From Mobilicoccus pelagius NBRC 104925 (GTDB taxonomy: Bacteria; Actinomycetota; Actinomycetes; Actinomycetales; Dermatophilaceae): a stretch of 64,000 nt of DNA. The notes beneath the pieces are model-generated. The model ran no database searches, was not told the DNA's origin, and saw only the letters and a list, made by a program, of their open reading frames with translations. Shown here in pieces: positions 1 to 7,476 of the stretch. Where the stretch lies: NCBI RefSeq assembly GCF_000247995.1, contig NZ_BAFE01000027.1, positions 1 through 64,000 of the forward strand, written 5' to 3'. A program made the position numbers and the translations under genes. Within the stretch, counting starts at the first letter, position 1. Every line of letters starts with the position of its first letter.

Positions 1-77
1 ATTCGCATTCCCCGGCGTTGAACCGGGGCGTCGACCATCGGGGGACGAAGAATGCCACCCAGAAGGTGACCCGGCAC

Positions 78-521
78 GTGCGGCCCGGCGCCGAACGCGC
101 CTTCCTCCTCCGGTACATCCGGATCAACCTGCCCCGCACGACCCGAGTTCTCCTGGCCGCGGTCGTGGCCGGCATCGGTGCGGCGGCGGTGGCCGTCGCC
201 ACGGGCGCGCACGCCCCCTTCCCGGCGGCCGGCCCGGTCCTGTGGGTCCTCGCCTGCGCCGCCGCGGCGTTCGCCGTCGTCGCCCTCCTCACCCGGCTGC
301 GCGTGTGGGGGGTGGGAGCGGTGCTCGCCGCGGTGACCGTGCTCGTCTACCTCGCGGGCGTCGTCGGCGACGCGCCCTTCGTGTGGAACGGCGGCACGAT
401 CGCCCAAGCCGCCACCTGGAACCTTCTGCTGTTCCTCCCCCTCGCCTACCTGGCCCTCTACTGGGCCCTGCGGTACGGCATGATCGTCGCCTCCCCCGAC
501 GACCAGAACTTCACGGACTGA
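78..521 (+). CDS. Small integral membrane protein, first gene of a redox cluster
   Basis: The product is a hydrophobic protein of about 147 residues with four likely membrane segments (roughly residues 15-35, 45-62, 68-88 and 105-130) and a short polar tail; I do not recognise a family. The open frame also runs upstream to a TTG at 18. I chose the GTG at 78 because AGAAGG (61-66) lies 11 nt upstream, the same spacing and sequence type used by other genes of this cluster; GTG at 66 or TTG at 18 remain possible because the window starts here. It ends 14 nt before the cytochrome b-oxidoreductase gene, which has its own AGAAAGG site, so the two are probably cotranscribed. A role as a membrane anchor or accessory subunit of that enzyme is inference from position only. 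Confidence 0.6.
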   Translation: MRPGAERAFLLRYIRINLPRTTRVLLAAVVAGIGAAAVAVATGAHAPFPAAGPVLWVLACAAAAFAVVALLTRLRVWGVGAVLAAVTVLVYLAGVVGDAPFVWNGGTIAQAATWNLLLFLPLAYLALYWALRYGMIVASPDDQNFTD

Positions 522-535
522 GAAAGGCAACGGTC

Positions 536-2053
536 ATGGAATTCGGATTTCCCGTGTGGTTGCGGGTCGAGCATTTCTTGAACCTCGTGTTCGTGTCTTT
601 TCTCATCCGGTCGGGCATCGAGATCCTGGGCACCTATCCCAAGCTGTACCGCTCCCAGCACACGGTGCCCGGCACCGCCTGGGCGCAGTTCACCGTGCAA
701 TCCCAGGCCAAGCACAAGTACTACACGGTAGGCGGCGAATACGACGACTACTCCCCGCGGCTGTCGATGCCCGGCAAGGGCATGCTCGGCCTCGGCCGGT
801 ACTGGCACTTCATGACGGTCACGTTCTTCGTGATCACGTGGGTGGCCTACCTGGTGCTGCTCTTCGGCACCGGCCAGTGGCGCCGCTACATTCCCACCGA
901 CCTCGGCGTCGTCGCCCAGGCCGGGCGCGACATGATCGCCTACCTCGCGTTCACCGTGCCGCACGCGCCGGAGGGCCTGCCGTTCAACGCGATCCAGCAA
1001 CTGTCGTACGCGGGCGTGGTCTTCGTCCTCACCCCGCTCGTCATCCTCACCGGCGCGTTCCAGTCACCGGCGATCGCCAACCACTTCTCGCGGCTCAACC
1101 GTGCGATGGGCGGCCGCCAGGTCATCCGTTCCCTGCACTTCCTCTGCCTCGTCGCCTACCTCGTGTTCGTCGTGATCCACGTGGCGATGGTGCTGTTGCA
1201 CGGGTGGGGTCACGAGACCTCCAAGATGGTGTTCGGCCACAGCGACAGCCCCGTCACGGGTGGAGTGATCTTCGCGGTCGCCCTGGCCCTGCTCGTCGTG
1301 GCGCACGTCGCCGCCACGAGGTGGAGCCTGCGCGACGGGCGCGCCGTGGAGCGCGTGCACAACGTCATCGTGCGTCCCTGGTCCAACCTGCTGTACCGGC
1401 TGCCGGCCCGCATGCACTACGACCGGGACAACGTCACGGGCACCGACGTCGGGCTCAAGAACGCCACCCAGAACTTCCGCGGCTCGGGCCGTCCCCCCGA
1501 GACCGACGAGTACCTCGCGCTCATGGCCAACTGCTACGTCGACGACTACGCCCTCGAGATCGGCGGCTACGTCGAGCGGCCCATGACCCTCACGGTGCCC
1601 CAGCTCCGGGAGCTCGCCCAGGGCCACTCGCAGACGACGTTGCACCACTGCGTGCAGGGCTTCAGCTCGATCGGCAAGTGGCGCGGCATCCCCGTCTCGG
1701 CACTGCTGGAGCTGGCCGGGCCGCTGCCCGGCGCCACCGACGTGGTCTACGTGAGCTTTCAGAACATGGGTCGGGACGACGCCCTGTACGAGGGCGGCCT
1801 CTACTACGAGTCCAACCCGATGATCGAGGCCCTGCACCCCCAGACGCTCGTCGCGTTCGAACTCAACGACGAAGGCGAGATCGCCGCCAAGAACGGCGCC
1901 CCGGTGCGGTTGCGGGTCGAGACGTCCACCGGATTCCGCAGCATCAAGTGGCTCGAACGCATCGAGGTCGTCAACCGCTACGACATCATCGGCCAGGGCC
2001 GCGGCGGCTACTTCGAGGACGTCGACTTCTTCGACCGCAACCAGCTCATCTGA
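536..2053 (+). CDS. Cytochrome b / sulfite-oxidase-type molybdopterin oxidoreductase fusion
   Basis: This 505-aa protein joins two modules. Residues 1 to about 265 form a membrane cytochrome b-type domain with about four or five helices and histidines suited to haem ligation (His13, His91, His201, His215, His222). Residues about 330-480 match the oxidoreductase molybdopterin-binding domain of the sulfite oxidase/MsrP family, with the likely molybdenum-ligating Cys372 in HHCVQGFSSIGKWRG. A single chain could therefore pass electrons between the quinone pool and a Mo cofactor site, as MsrP-MsrQ or sulfite dehydrogenases do with separate subunits. The frame is open further upstream (to 242), but the ATG at 536 has AGAAAGG at 521-527 with an 8-nt spacer, and homology-like sequence begins there. 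The substrate cannot be told from sequence. No twin-arginine signal is visible, so the side of the membrane on which the Mo domain sits is open. Confidence 0.85.
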   Translation: MEFGFPVWLRVEHFLNLVFVSFLIRSGIEILGTYPKLYRSQHTVPGTAWAQFTVQSQAKHKYYTVGGEYDDYSPRLSMPGKGMLGLGRYWHFMTVTFFVITWVAYLVLLFGTGQWRRYIPTDLGVVAQAGRDMIAYLAFTVPHAPEGLPFNAIQQLSYAGVVFVLTPLVILTGAFQSPAIANHFSRLNRAMGGRQVIRSLHFLCLVAYLVFVVIHVAMVLLHGWGHETSKMVFGHSDSPVTGGVIFAVALALLVVAHVAATRWSLRDGRAVERVHNVIVRPWSNLLYRLPARMHYDRDNVTGTDVGLKNATQNFRGSGRPPETDEYLALMANCYVDDYALEIGGYVERPMTLTVPQLRELAQGHSQTTLHHCVQGFSSIGKWRGIPVSALLELAGPLPGATDVVYVSFQNMGRDDALYEGGLYYESNPMIEALHPQTLVAFELNDEGEIAAKNGAPVRLRVETSTGFRSIKWLERIEVVNRYDIIGQGRGGYFEDVDFFDRNQLI

Positions 2054-2079
2054 GCAGCGTGACCCGACAGGAGAACCCC

Positions 2080-3021
2080 ATGGAGCGATTCATCCCCGAC
2101 CCGCTCGACCGGGCCACGATCGACCGGCCCACACCCGCACCCACGTCCACCCCGCGGCCTCGGACCCAGGCCGAGCTCGACGCCTACATCGCCCGTCACC
2201 CGCGCCCGACGCGGGACACCTACGACGGCATGTACCCGCTGCACCAGGACATGGAACTCACCGACGAACAGGTGCGACTCGTCCTCGACTACGTGCGGGA
2301 GGTGGACTTCCACCTGCCGGGAGCGGGCCCGGAGGAGTTCCTCGTCGTGCGCTGGGCCCGGTACACCGGGTTCCAGTTCCTCCACGAGGATCTCGAGGCG
2401 TACGCCGTGGGTCTGTGGTGTACCCACCCCGGCATGGAGGACAAGCACACGTTCATCCGCATGTCGTGGGGTCAGCTCATGGGCGACCCCGACGCGCCCC
2501 GGCTGCCGGTCAACGAGCCCGTCCTCGCGAGCGACATGATGACCCTCGCCCCGCTGCGGGACACCCGCACCGGCCCCTCACGCACCGGCGTCGACGCCTA
2601 CGCCTCGGACGAAGGGCGGCCCGGCGTCGACTTCGACCTCGCCGTGCTGGAACGCGCGCTGCAGGGCGTCGTCGACCACCACGCCACCGGGACGGGGCAG
2701 GAACTCGACCACTGGTGGACCCCCGCCGTGAACTGGGGAGTCGGGCTGGCCGGGCGCTACCCGCGACTCAAGTACTTCGAGTCGCGCGGCGAGCTCACGC
2801 CGGCCCAGCAGGCCCGCCTCGCCGCCTTCGAGGCCGAGGCGGAGCGCATCGGCGCCGCTCTCGACCAGCTCGGACTGGCCCACCCCGCCCCCGTCGCCGC
2901 CCGGGCGCTGGAGCAGGCCGCACGCGCGGAACGGGGCGCCTTCCGCCCCCGCCTGCGCATCCGTAACCCCCGCCCCGCCGCTCCGCGCGCCCAGCCGCAG
3001 AACGAGACCTGGAAGTCCTGA
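2080..3021 (+). CDS. Hypothetical 313-aa soluble protein of the molybdo-oxidoreductase cluster
   Basis: I do not recognise this family. The N-terminal 45 residues are rich in Pro/Thr/Arg, the middle (about 50-220) is acidic with many Trp/Tyr/His residues (for example LWCTHPGMEDKHTF and HHATGTGQELDHWWTP), and the C-terminus is a charged helix followed by a basic Pro/Arg tail. There is no signal peptide or membrane segment. The His/Cys/Glu-rich stretches could bind metal, but this is only suggestive. The ATG at 2080 follows ACAGGAG at 2067-2073, 26 nt after the oxidoreductase stop, and the next gene starts 20 nt downstream, so it sits inside the same operon. A partner or maturation role for the upstream enzyme is an inference from context. 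Confidence 0.75.
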   Translation: MERFIPDPLDRATIDRPTPAPTSTPRPRTQAELDAYIARHPRPTRDTYDGMYPLHQDMELTDEQVRLVLDYVREVDFHLPGAGPEEFLVVRWARYTGFQFLHEDLEAYAVGLWCTHPGMEDKHTFIRMSWGQLMGDPDAPRLPVNEPVLASDMMTLAPLRDTRTGPSRTGVDAYASDEGRPGVDFDLAVLERALQGVVDHHATGTGQELDHWWTPAVNWGVGLAGRYPRLKYFESRGELTPAQQARLAAFEAEAERIGAALDQLGLAHPAPVAARALEQAARAERGAFRPRLRIRNPRPAAPRAQPQNETWKS

Positions 3022-3041
3022 CCAGAAAGGCCGTACCCGCC

Positions 3042-3311
3042 GTGTCCACCATGGTGATCTTCGGGCTCATCGCCTCCGTCGCCCTGCTCGTCGCCTTCGC
3101 CCTGCTCAACCTGGGCAAGCTCACCCCCGACGACTACCCCTATCAGGTGCTCAACTTCGTCGGCGCAGGATTCCTCGCCGCCTCCGCTCTCAACCCCTAC
3201 AACGCCGGGGTCTTCTGGACCGAGCTCATCTGGTCGCTCCTCGGGCTCTACGGCATCGTCAAGATCTGGTCGGCGCGCCGCAGGTCCTCCCACCCGGCAC
3301 CGGCCGCCTGA
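3042..3311 (+). CDS. CBU_0592-like small membrane protein, copy 1
   Basis: This 89-residue protein has three hydrophobic segments and the pattern YQVLNFVGAGFLAASAL, with a short Lys/Arg tail, which resembles the CBU_0592 family of small bacterial membrane proteins of unknown role. The next gene encodes a paralogue with the equivalent YQTLNLLGALGFTYTAI stretch, so the pair arose by tandem duplication and may assemble together. The chosen start is GTG 3042 after AGAAAGG (3024-3030); ATG 3051 is an in-frame alternative. It lies 20 nt after the unknown 313-aa gene. Confidence 0.75.
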   Translation: MSTMVIFGLIASVALLVAFALLNLGKLTPDDYPYQVLNFVGAGFLAASALNPYNAGVFWTELIWSLLGLYGIVKIWSARRRSSHPAPAA

Positions 3312-3341
3312 CCACGACATCCTCGGAAGGAACGACGAACC

Positions 3342-3623
3342 ATGGCTCTCTCCTACGAGATCGGCATCGCCGCCGGGATCCTCTTCGTGATCGGCTACGC
3401 CCTCCTCAACTTCGGGGTGCTCTCGTCCACGTCGCCGCTGTACCAGACGCTCAACCTGCTGGGGGCGCTCGGGTTCACCTACACCGCGATCGCGCCGTTC
3501 AACCCCGGGCTGTTCGTGACGGAGGCGGTGTGGGCCGTCGTGGCCGCCTACGGTCTCTGGAAGATCTGGGCAGGCCCCCGCCACGACGCGCCGGAGACGG
3601 CCCCGGGCGTGGCTCCCGCCTGA
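3342..3623 (+). CDS. CBU_0592-like small membrane protein, copy 2
   Basis: This 93-residue paralogue of the preceding gene has three hydrophobic segments, YQTLNLLGALGFTYTAI and a conserved LWKIW before a polar tail. ATG 3342 is preceded by GGAAGGA (3326-3332). It is the last gene of the apparent operon that begins with the small membrane protein and the molybdo-oxidoreductase. A membrane scaffold or small-molecule role is possible, but nothing in the sequence decides it. Confidence 0.75.
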   Translation: MALSYEIGIAAGILFVIGYALLNFGVLSSTSPLYQTLNLLGALGFTYTAIAPFNPGLFVTEAVWAVVAAYGLWKIWAGPRHDAPETAPGVAPA

Positions 3624-3685
3624 TCCGCGGTCGGCGCCGGTCGATCCGCTGCGGGAGTTCCCTGCGGGCCGTGCTCGGCCTCCTT

Positions 3686-3691
3686 TAGGTT
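3686..3691 (+). promoter_or_regulatory. -10 box (TAGGTT) of a leaderless TetR gene
   Basis: TAGGTT ends 7 nt before the ATG at 3699, which is the spacing expected if transcription starts at the A of the start codon. No Shine-Dalgarno sequence is present between them. Confidence 0.5.
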
Positions 3692-3698
3692 GGGGTCC

Positions 3699-4292
3699 AT
3701 GACGGACCAGGTACGCGCCCGTTCCCGCCGCCGACACGACCCGGAACGGCGCGACCGGATCATCGCCGCCGCGCTGCGGGTCATCGCCGAGCGCGGCGTC
3801 ACCGGCACCTCCATGCGTCGGGTGGCCGACGAGGCCGACGTGCCCCTCGGATCCATGACGTACCACTTCGCGGGCGTGGAGGAGTTGCTCCTGGAGAGCT
3901 TCACCCGCTTCACCGACTCCTCCGTGGCGGACTTCGACGCCGCGTTCGAGAGCGTGTCGACGCTGCAGGAGGCGCGGGAGGCTCTCGTGCGCATCCTCAC
4001 CGATTCCCCCTACATGCGGGCCGACAACATCGTCATCGGCGCGGAGCTGTACTCCGCGGCCGCTCACGACCCCACCTTCCGGCCCGTGCACCTGGCCTGG
4101 ATGCACCGTTGCCGACGCACGATCCGCGCCTACTTCGACGAGCCGACCACGCTCATGCTCGACGCGATGATCGAGGGTCTGTCGGTCCACCGCACCTTCG
4201 AACAGCACGTCCACCCGGACGAGATGGTGCGGGAGTTGATCGCGAGACTCACGCCCCCGGGGTCGTTCGTGTCCGCTCGCGCGAACGCGTGA
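3699..4292 (+). CDS. TetR-family transcriptional regulator
   Basis: A 197-aa repressor-type protein. Residues about 12-58 form the TetR helix-turn-helix (RIIAAALRVIAERGVTGTSM followed by a recognition helix and the conserved YHF motif), and the remaining helical part is the ligand-binding and dimer domain. An open frame extends 9 nt upstream to a TTG at 3690, but that TTG overlaps the -10 box TAGGTT, so the ATG at 3699 is the better start and the mRNA is probably leaderless. It stands immediately downstream of the molybdo-oxidoreductase operon on the same strand and is the natural candidate to control it; the ligand is unknown. Confidence 0.85.
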   Translation: MTDQVRARSRRRHDPERRDRIIAAALRVIAERGVTGTSMRRVADEADVPLGSMTYHFAGVEELLLESFTRFTDSSVADFDAAFESVSTLQEAREALVRILTDSPYMRADNIVIGAELYSAAAHDPTFRPVHLAWMHRCRRTIRAYFDEPTTLMLDAMIEGLSVHRTFEQHVHPDEMVRELIARLTPPGSFVSARANA

Positions 4293-4337
4293 GGTCGCCG
4301 GGCACGCGCGCGATGGCGCCGGGTCACCCCGTGCGCC

Positions 4338-4383
4338 GCCACACCGCTCTCGTGGCGGGCGGCGGCGCACGAGCGGCGGCGTG
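4338..4383. terminator. Possible bidirectional terminator hairpin
   Basis: CCACACCGCTCTCGTG and CACGAGCGGCGGCGTGG form an imperfect, GC-rich stem between the converging TetR and hydrolase genes. There is no U-tract, as is common in high-GC actinobacteria. Confidence 0.35.
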
Positions 4384-4385
4384 GA

Positions 4386-5222
4386 TCAGCCGCGGCAGAA
4401 CTCGACGAGCAGGCGGTTGACCTCCTCGGCGTGGCTGATGCCGAGACCGTGGGGTCCGTGCTCGATGACCTCCAGTTGGCTGCCGGGGACGGCCTGGTGG
4501 GTGCGCAGACCGGAGCCCTCGAACGGCACGGCGGCGTCGGAGTCGCCGTGGATCACGAGCAGCGGCCCGGTGATCGCGGGCAGGTCGTCGCGGAAGTCGG
4601 TCTTGCCCCACGAGGTCATCGCCTCGAGCGCGGCGGCCTTGTCCGAGAGCTTCGCGAGCGCGAACGCCTGCTGACGCTCCTGCTCGGTGACCATGAGCGT
4701 CTCGCCCGCGGAGAAGAACATGCGGGTGAAGTCCTCGTAGAAGTCGTCCTCGTCCTTGGCCAGCTGCGCGGACATCTGCGCGGCGAGGTCGGGGGTGAGG
4801 GGGCCGTCGGGGTTGTCGGGGCCCTTCATGAGGTACGGCGGGACGGCCCCGAGGAGCACGACCGAGCGGATGCGCTCCCCGCCGTGCCGCGAGAGGTACC
4901 GCACGACCTCCCCGCCGCCCATGGAGAACCCGACGAGGGTGACGTCACGCAGGTCGAGCTCGTCGAGGATGCCGGCGAGATCGTCGGCGAGGGTGTCGTA
5001 GTCGTACCCCTTCTTCGGCTTGTCGCTGCGGCCGAACCCGCGACGGTCGTACGTGACGACCCGGAACCCGGCCTCGGTGAGCGCGGGCACCTGCGGCGCC
5101 CACGACGCCCCCGACAGCGGCCAGCCGTGGATGAGGACGATCGGCCGCCCCGACCCGCCCGTGTCGTCGACGTGCAGCCTCACCTTGCGGAACAGGCCCT
5201 TGTCGGTGGTCACTTCGGTCAT
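4386..5222 (-). CDS. Alpha/beta hydrolase, chloroperoxidase/arylesterase type
   Basis: A 278-aa alpha/beta-hydrolase fold protein. The oxyanion strand HGWPLSGASW (about residue 32) and the nucleophile elbow GFSMGGGE (Ser about residue 98) are clear; an Asp in GDSDAAVPF and a His in HGPHG near the C-terminus complete the triad. Length and motifs match the cofactor-free haloperoxidase/arylesterase group, whose natural substrates are usually small esters or lactones. It is transcribed divergently from a TetR gene across a 236-bp region that carries a perfect inverted repeat, so the two genes are probably controlled together. The start ATG at 5222 is followed by a short N-terminal strand before the conserved region, as usual for the family. 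Confidence 0.85.
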   Translation of the reverse strand: MTEVTTDKGLFRKVRLHVDDTGGSGRPIVLIHGWPLSGASWAPQVPALTEAGFRVVTYDRRGFGRSDKPKKGYDYDTLADDLAGILDELDLRDVTLVGFSMGGGEVVRYLSRHGGERIRSVVLLGAVPPYLMKGPDNPDGPLTPDLAAQMSAQLAKDEDDFYEDFTRMFFSAGETLMVTEQERQQAFALAKLSDKAAALEAMTSWGKTDFRDDLPAITGPLLVIHGDSDAAVPFEGSGLRTHQAVPGSQLEVIEHGPHGLGISHAEEVNRLLVEFCRG

Positions 5223-5339
5223 CGTCGCTCTCCTCGCGTCGGTGGGTGCCCGGGACGGTGTGCGCCGCGCCCGGGCGGCTCCCGTCGACTTACCCCGCGT
5301 GCACGCCTCCCATCCCCGCGCGGCGCGGTGCCCCCACCC

Positions 5340-5367
5340 TTGACCGGAACACTATGTTCCGGATAAC
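5340..5367 (+). promoter_or_regulatory. Sigma-70-type promoter for the TetR gene
   Basis: TTGACC (5340-5345) and GATAAC (5362-5367) are separated by 16 bp. The 19-bp inverted repeat at 5344-5362 fills the spacer, so a bound repressor would block RNA polymerase. The element lies about 90 bp upstream of the TetR start. Confidence 0.5.
5344..5362. promoter_or_regulatory. Inverted-repeat operator between hydrolase and TetR genes
   Basis: CCGGAAC-ACTAT-GTTCCGG is a perfect 7-bp inverted repeat with a 5-bp spacer. Its size and its place in a divergent intergenic region beside a tetR gene are typical of a TetR operator. It probably mediates autorepression and control of the hydrolase. Confidence 0.65.
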
Positions 5368-5458
5368 CGATACGGTAGCGTTCCGCTTGTGGGGTGGCAA
5401 GGTGCCACCGGGTGGGCCGGTGGGTGCGGCGCCCCGAGGAGGAGAGGGAGGCGGGCCG

Positions 5459-6046
5459 ATGCGCGTCGACGCGGAGGAGAACAGGCGGGCGCTCATCGCC
5501 GCGGCGTGGCGGCTGTTCTCGGAGCAGGGCCCACAGGCGTCGATGCGGGCCGTGGCCGCCGAGGCCGGGGTGGGCGTGGCCACGCTGTATCGCCACTTCC
5601 CGGCCCGCGAGGACCTGCTGCTGGGCCTCGTCGCGGAGGTGCACGAGCGTGTCACCGCGGTGGTACAGGCCCACACCGATGGGTGGGACGCCGACCCGGC
5701 GCGGGAGTGGGCCGGGTTCGTGCGTGATGTGGCCGGGCTGCGGCTCGGCACACTCGTCGGCGAGATGGCGCCCGTCGCCGCAGGGATCACGGAGTTCGAG
5801 GAGCGCACCGCCGAGCTGCGCGGCCGCACCCTCGGTGCGATCGAGAAGGTGCTCGGCCGCGCGCGGCACGACGGTCTCGCCCGCGACGACCTCGACGCGC
5901 CTCGCTTCTTCGCCGCGCTGTCGGTGCTCAGCCGCCCCCTGCCCGAGCCCGCCTCACGGCTGCTTCCCGACGGGGGTGAGTGGATCGTCGAGGTGTTCCT
6001 CGACGGGCTCGCCTGCCGTCCGAGCCGTCTGCCTGAGGTGAGCTGA
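5459..6046 (+). CDS. TetR-family transcriptional regulator of the divergent hydrolase
   Basis: A 195-aa TetR protein: the helix-turn-helix occupies about residues 8-52 (ALIAAAWRLFSEQGPQASM, then GVGVATLYRHF), with a C-terminal ligand domain of average length. The frame is open upstream to 5246, but ATG 5459 has a strong purine-rich site (GAGGAGGAGAGGGA, 5436-5449) and begins just before the conserved domain. It faces the alpha/beta hydrolase gene across the operator at 5344-5362, so local repression relieved by the hydrolase substrate is the simplest reading. It is followed 10 nt later by an 18-bp perfect hairpin. Confidence 0.85.
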   Translation: MRVDAEENRRALIAAAWRLFSEQGPQASMRAVAAEAGVGVATLYRHFPAREDLLLGLVAEVHERVTAVVQAHTDGWDADPAREWAGFVRDVAGLRLGTLVGEMAPVAAGITEFEERTAELRGRTLGAIEKVLGRARHDGLARDDLDAPRFFAALSVLSRPLPEPASRLLPDGGEWIVEVFLDGLACRPSRLPEVS

Positions 6047-6386
6047 CTCCCATGACGTCGGGTGGGCTCACGTGTGCACGTGAGCCCACCCGACTCGAGG
6101 TGAGTCGACTCACGTGAGTGCGTGGCGCGCAGGACGGTGTCGCGGGTCTACCGCGCCGCCTCGGCGTGGGCGGGTTACCCTCACCGATGGTGCCGAGCGC
6201 ACCGTGGTCCTCGGGTCGGTGACAGCGAACCGGGTGCCGGGCACGCGAGGTCGGGTGACAGCGACCGGAGGTGCCTCGACCGATCTCTTCCCCCGCTGGA
6301 GGTCGGACGACGCTCTCCGCCGGGCCTCGACCGAGGCCACGGCTGCCGCCGCCTGCCCGAGGGCAGGCCCGCACGAGTGGGGACAC
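6047..6386. other. 340-bp intergenic region with stacked palindromes
   Basis: After the 18-bp hairpin come two overlapping perfect palindromes, GTGAGTCGACTCAC (6100-6113) and ACTCACGTGAGT (6108-6119). Further on, GGTGACAGCGA occurs twice (6218-6228 and 6254-6264). No convincing gene is seen; the elements are candidate control sites for the reductase gene at 6387. Confidence 0.5.
6057..6094 (+). terminator. Terminator-like hairpin after the TetR gene
   Basis: GTCGGGTGGGCTCACGTG and CACGTGAGCCCACCCGAC form a perfect 18-bp stem separated by only TG. It begins 10 nt after the TetR stop. No U-run follows. Confidence 0.6.
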
Positions 6387-7421
6387 ATGAAGATCTTGGT
6401 GACGGGCGCGACCGGTTACGTCGGGGGACGGCTCGTGCCGTTGCTCCTCGACCGTGGCCACGAGGTGCGCACGACGACGTCCGACCCCTCCAAGGAGGGC
6501 CCGTGGTGGAGCGACCGCGACGAGACCGTCGAGATGGACATCCTCGACGCCGACCAGGTCGCCGCCGCATGCGAAGGCGTGGACGCCGTGTACTACCTCA
6601 TCCACGGCATGAAGGGTGAGGACTTCGTCGAGACCGACCGACAGGGCGCCACGAACATGGCGGAGGCCGTGCGGGCGCACGGCGTCGGGCGGGTCGTGTA
6701 CCTCTCCGGGCTGGTGCCGCCGGTGGACCACGACGAGCTCTCCCGCCACATCGCCTCCCGCCTCGAGGTCGAGGAGATCCTCAGTTCGACCCCCGCGGTG
6801 ACCATCACGCTGCGGGCCGCCGTGCTCATGGGCAGCGGGTCGACGAGCTTCGAGGTCATCCGGCAGGTGAGCGAACGGTTGCCGCTGCAGACCGTGCCCG
6901 ACTGGATGCGCTCGCAGGTGCAGCCCATCGCGATCGTCGACGTCCTCGAGGCCCTCTACGGCGCGCTGTCCGTGCCGGGCCCGTCGCGGCATTACGACGT
7001 CGGCGGCCCCGACCGCATGCCCTACCCGGAGCTGCTGGAGACCTACGCCGACCTCGCGGACCTCACCCGTCCGCAGGTGACGATCCCGCTGCTGCCGACC
7101 CAGCTCGTCGGCACCCTCGTCGGGTCGCTCACCGACGTGCCCGCCCAGACCGTCGAGTCGCTCATCGAGAGCCTCCACCACGACATGGTGTGCGGCGAGG
7201 ACGACTTCACGCGCGACCTCCTCCCCGAGGGGTACGAACTCCTGGGCGTCGAGGAGTCGATCCGCCGGTCGCTCGCGCCGCGCACCGCCGAACCGGCGCA
7301 GGCCGACCCCATGGGTCCGCTGCCGCACGACCCCGCATGGACCGACGGTGGCGACGCCCGGCCCGCGGTCGCGAAGGCCGTCGACGCGGCCAAGTCGATC
7401 CTCCCCGGCCAGGACGACTGA
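6387..7421 (+). CDS. NAD(P)-binding nucleoside-sugar/quinone-type reductase (atypical SDR)
   Basis: A 344-aa Rossmann-fold protein. The N-terminal nucleotide-binding motif is TGATGYVGG (residues 6-14), with VYYLIHGMKG and VVYLSGLVP strands typical of NAD-dependent epimerase/NmrA-like atypical SDRs. The active-site YxxxK of classical SDRs is not evident, which fits the atypical group; the C-terminal part resembles the DUF2867-less branch of these proteins. The frame is open back to 6114, but ATG 6387 lies directly before the glycine motif and follows GGGGA. The next gene starts 55 nt downstream and may be cotranscribed. The substrate is unknown. Confidence 0.8.
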   Translation: MKILVTGATGYVGGRLVPLLLDRGHEVRTTTSDPSKEGPWWSDRDETVEMDILDADQVAAACEGVDAVYYLIHGMKGEDFVETDRQGATNMAEAVRAHGVGRVVYLSGLVPPVDHDELSRHIASRLEVEEILSSTPAVTITLRAAVLMGSGSTSFEVIRQVSERLPLQTVPDWMRSQVQPIAIVDVLEALYGALSVPGPSRHYDVGGPDRMPYPELLETYADLADLTRPQVTIPLLPTQLVGTLVGSLTDVPAQTVESLIESLHHDMVCGEDDFTRDLLPEGYELLGVEESIRRSLAPRTAEPAQADPMGPLPHDPAWTDGGDARPAVAKAVDAAKSILPGQDD

Positions 7422-7476
7422 CACCCCGCCCGCGACTCCCGCACCCCGCTATCCCACGTCACATCAGGAGAACTCC

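Noticed and set aside
4431-5366. An open frame opposite the alpha/beta hydrolase
   Set aside because: The hydrolase strand has the full catalytic pattern; this frame has none and would cover the operator region.
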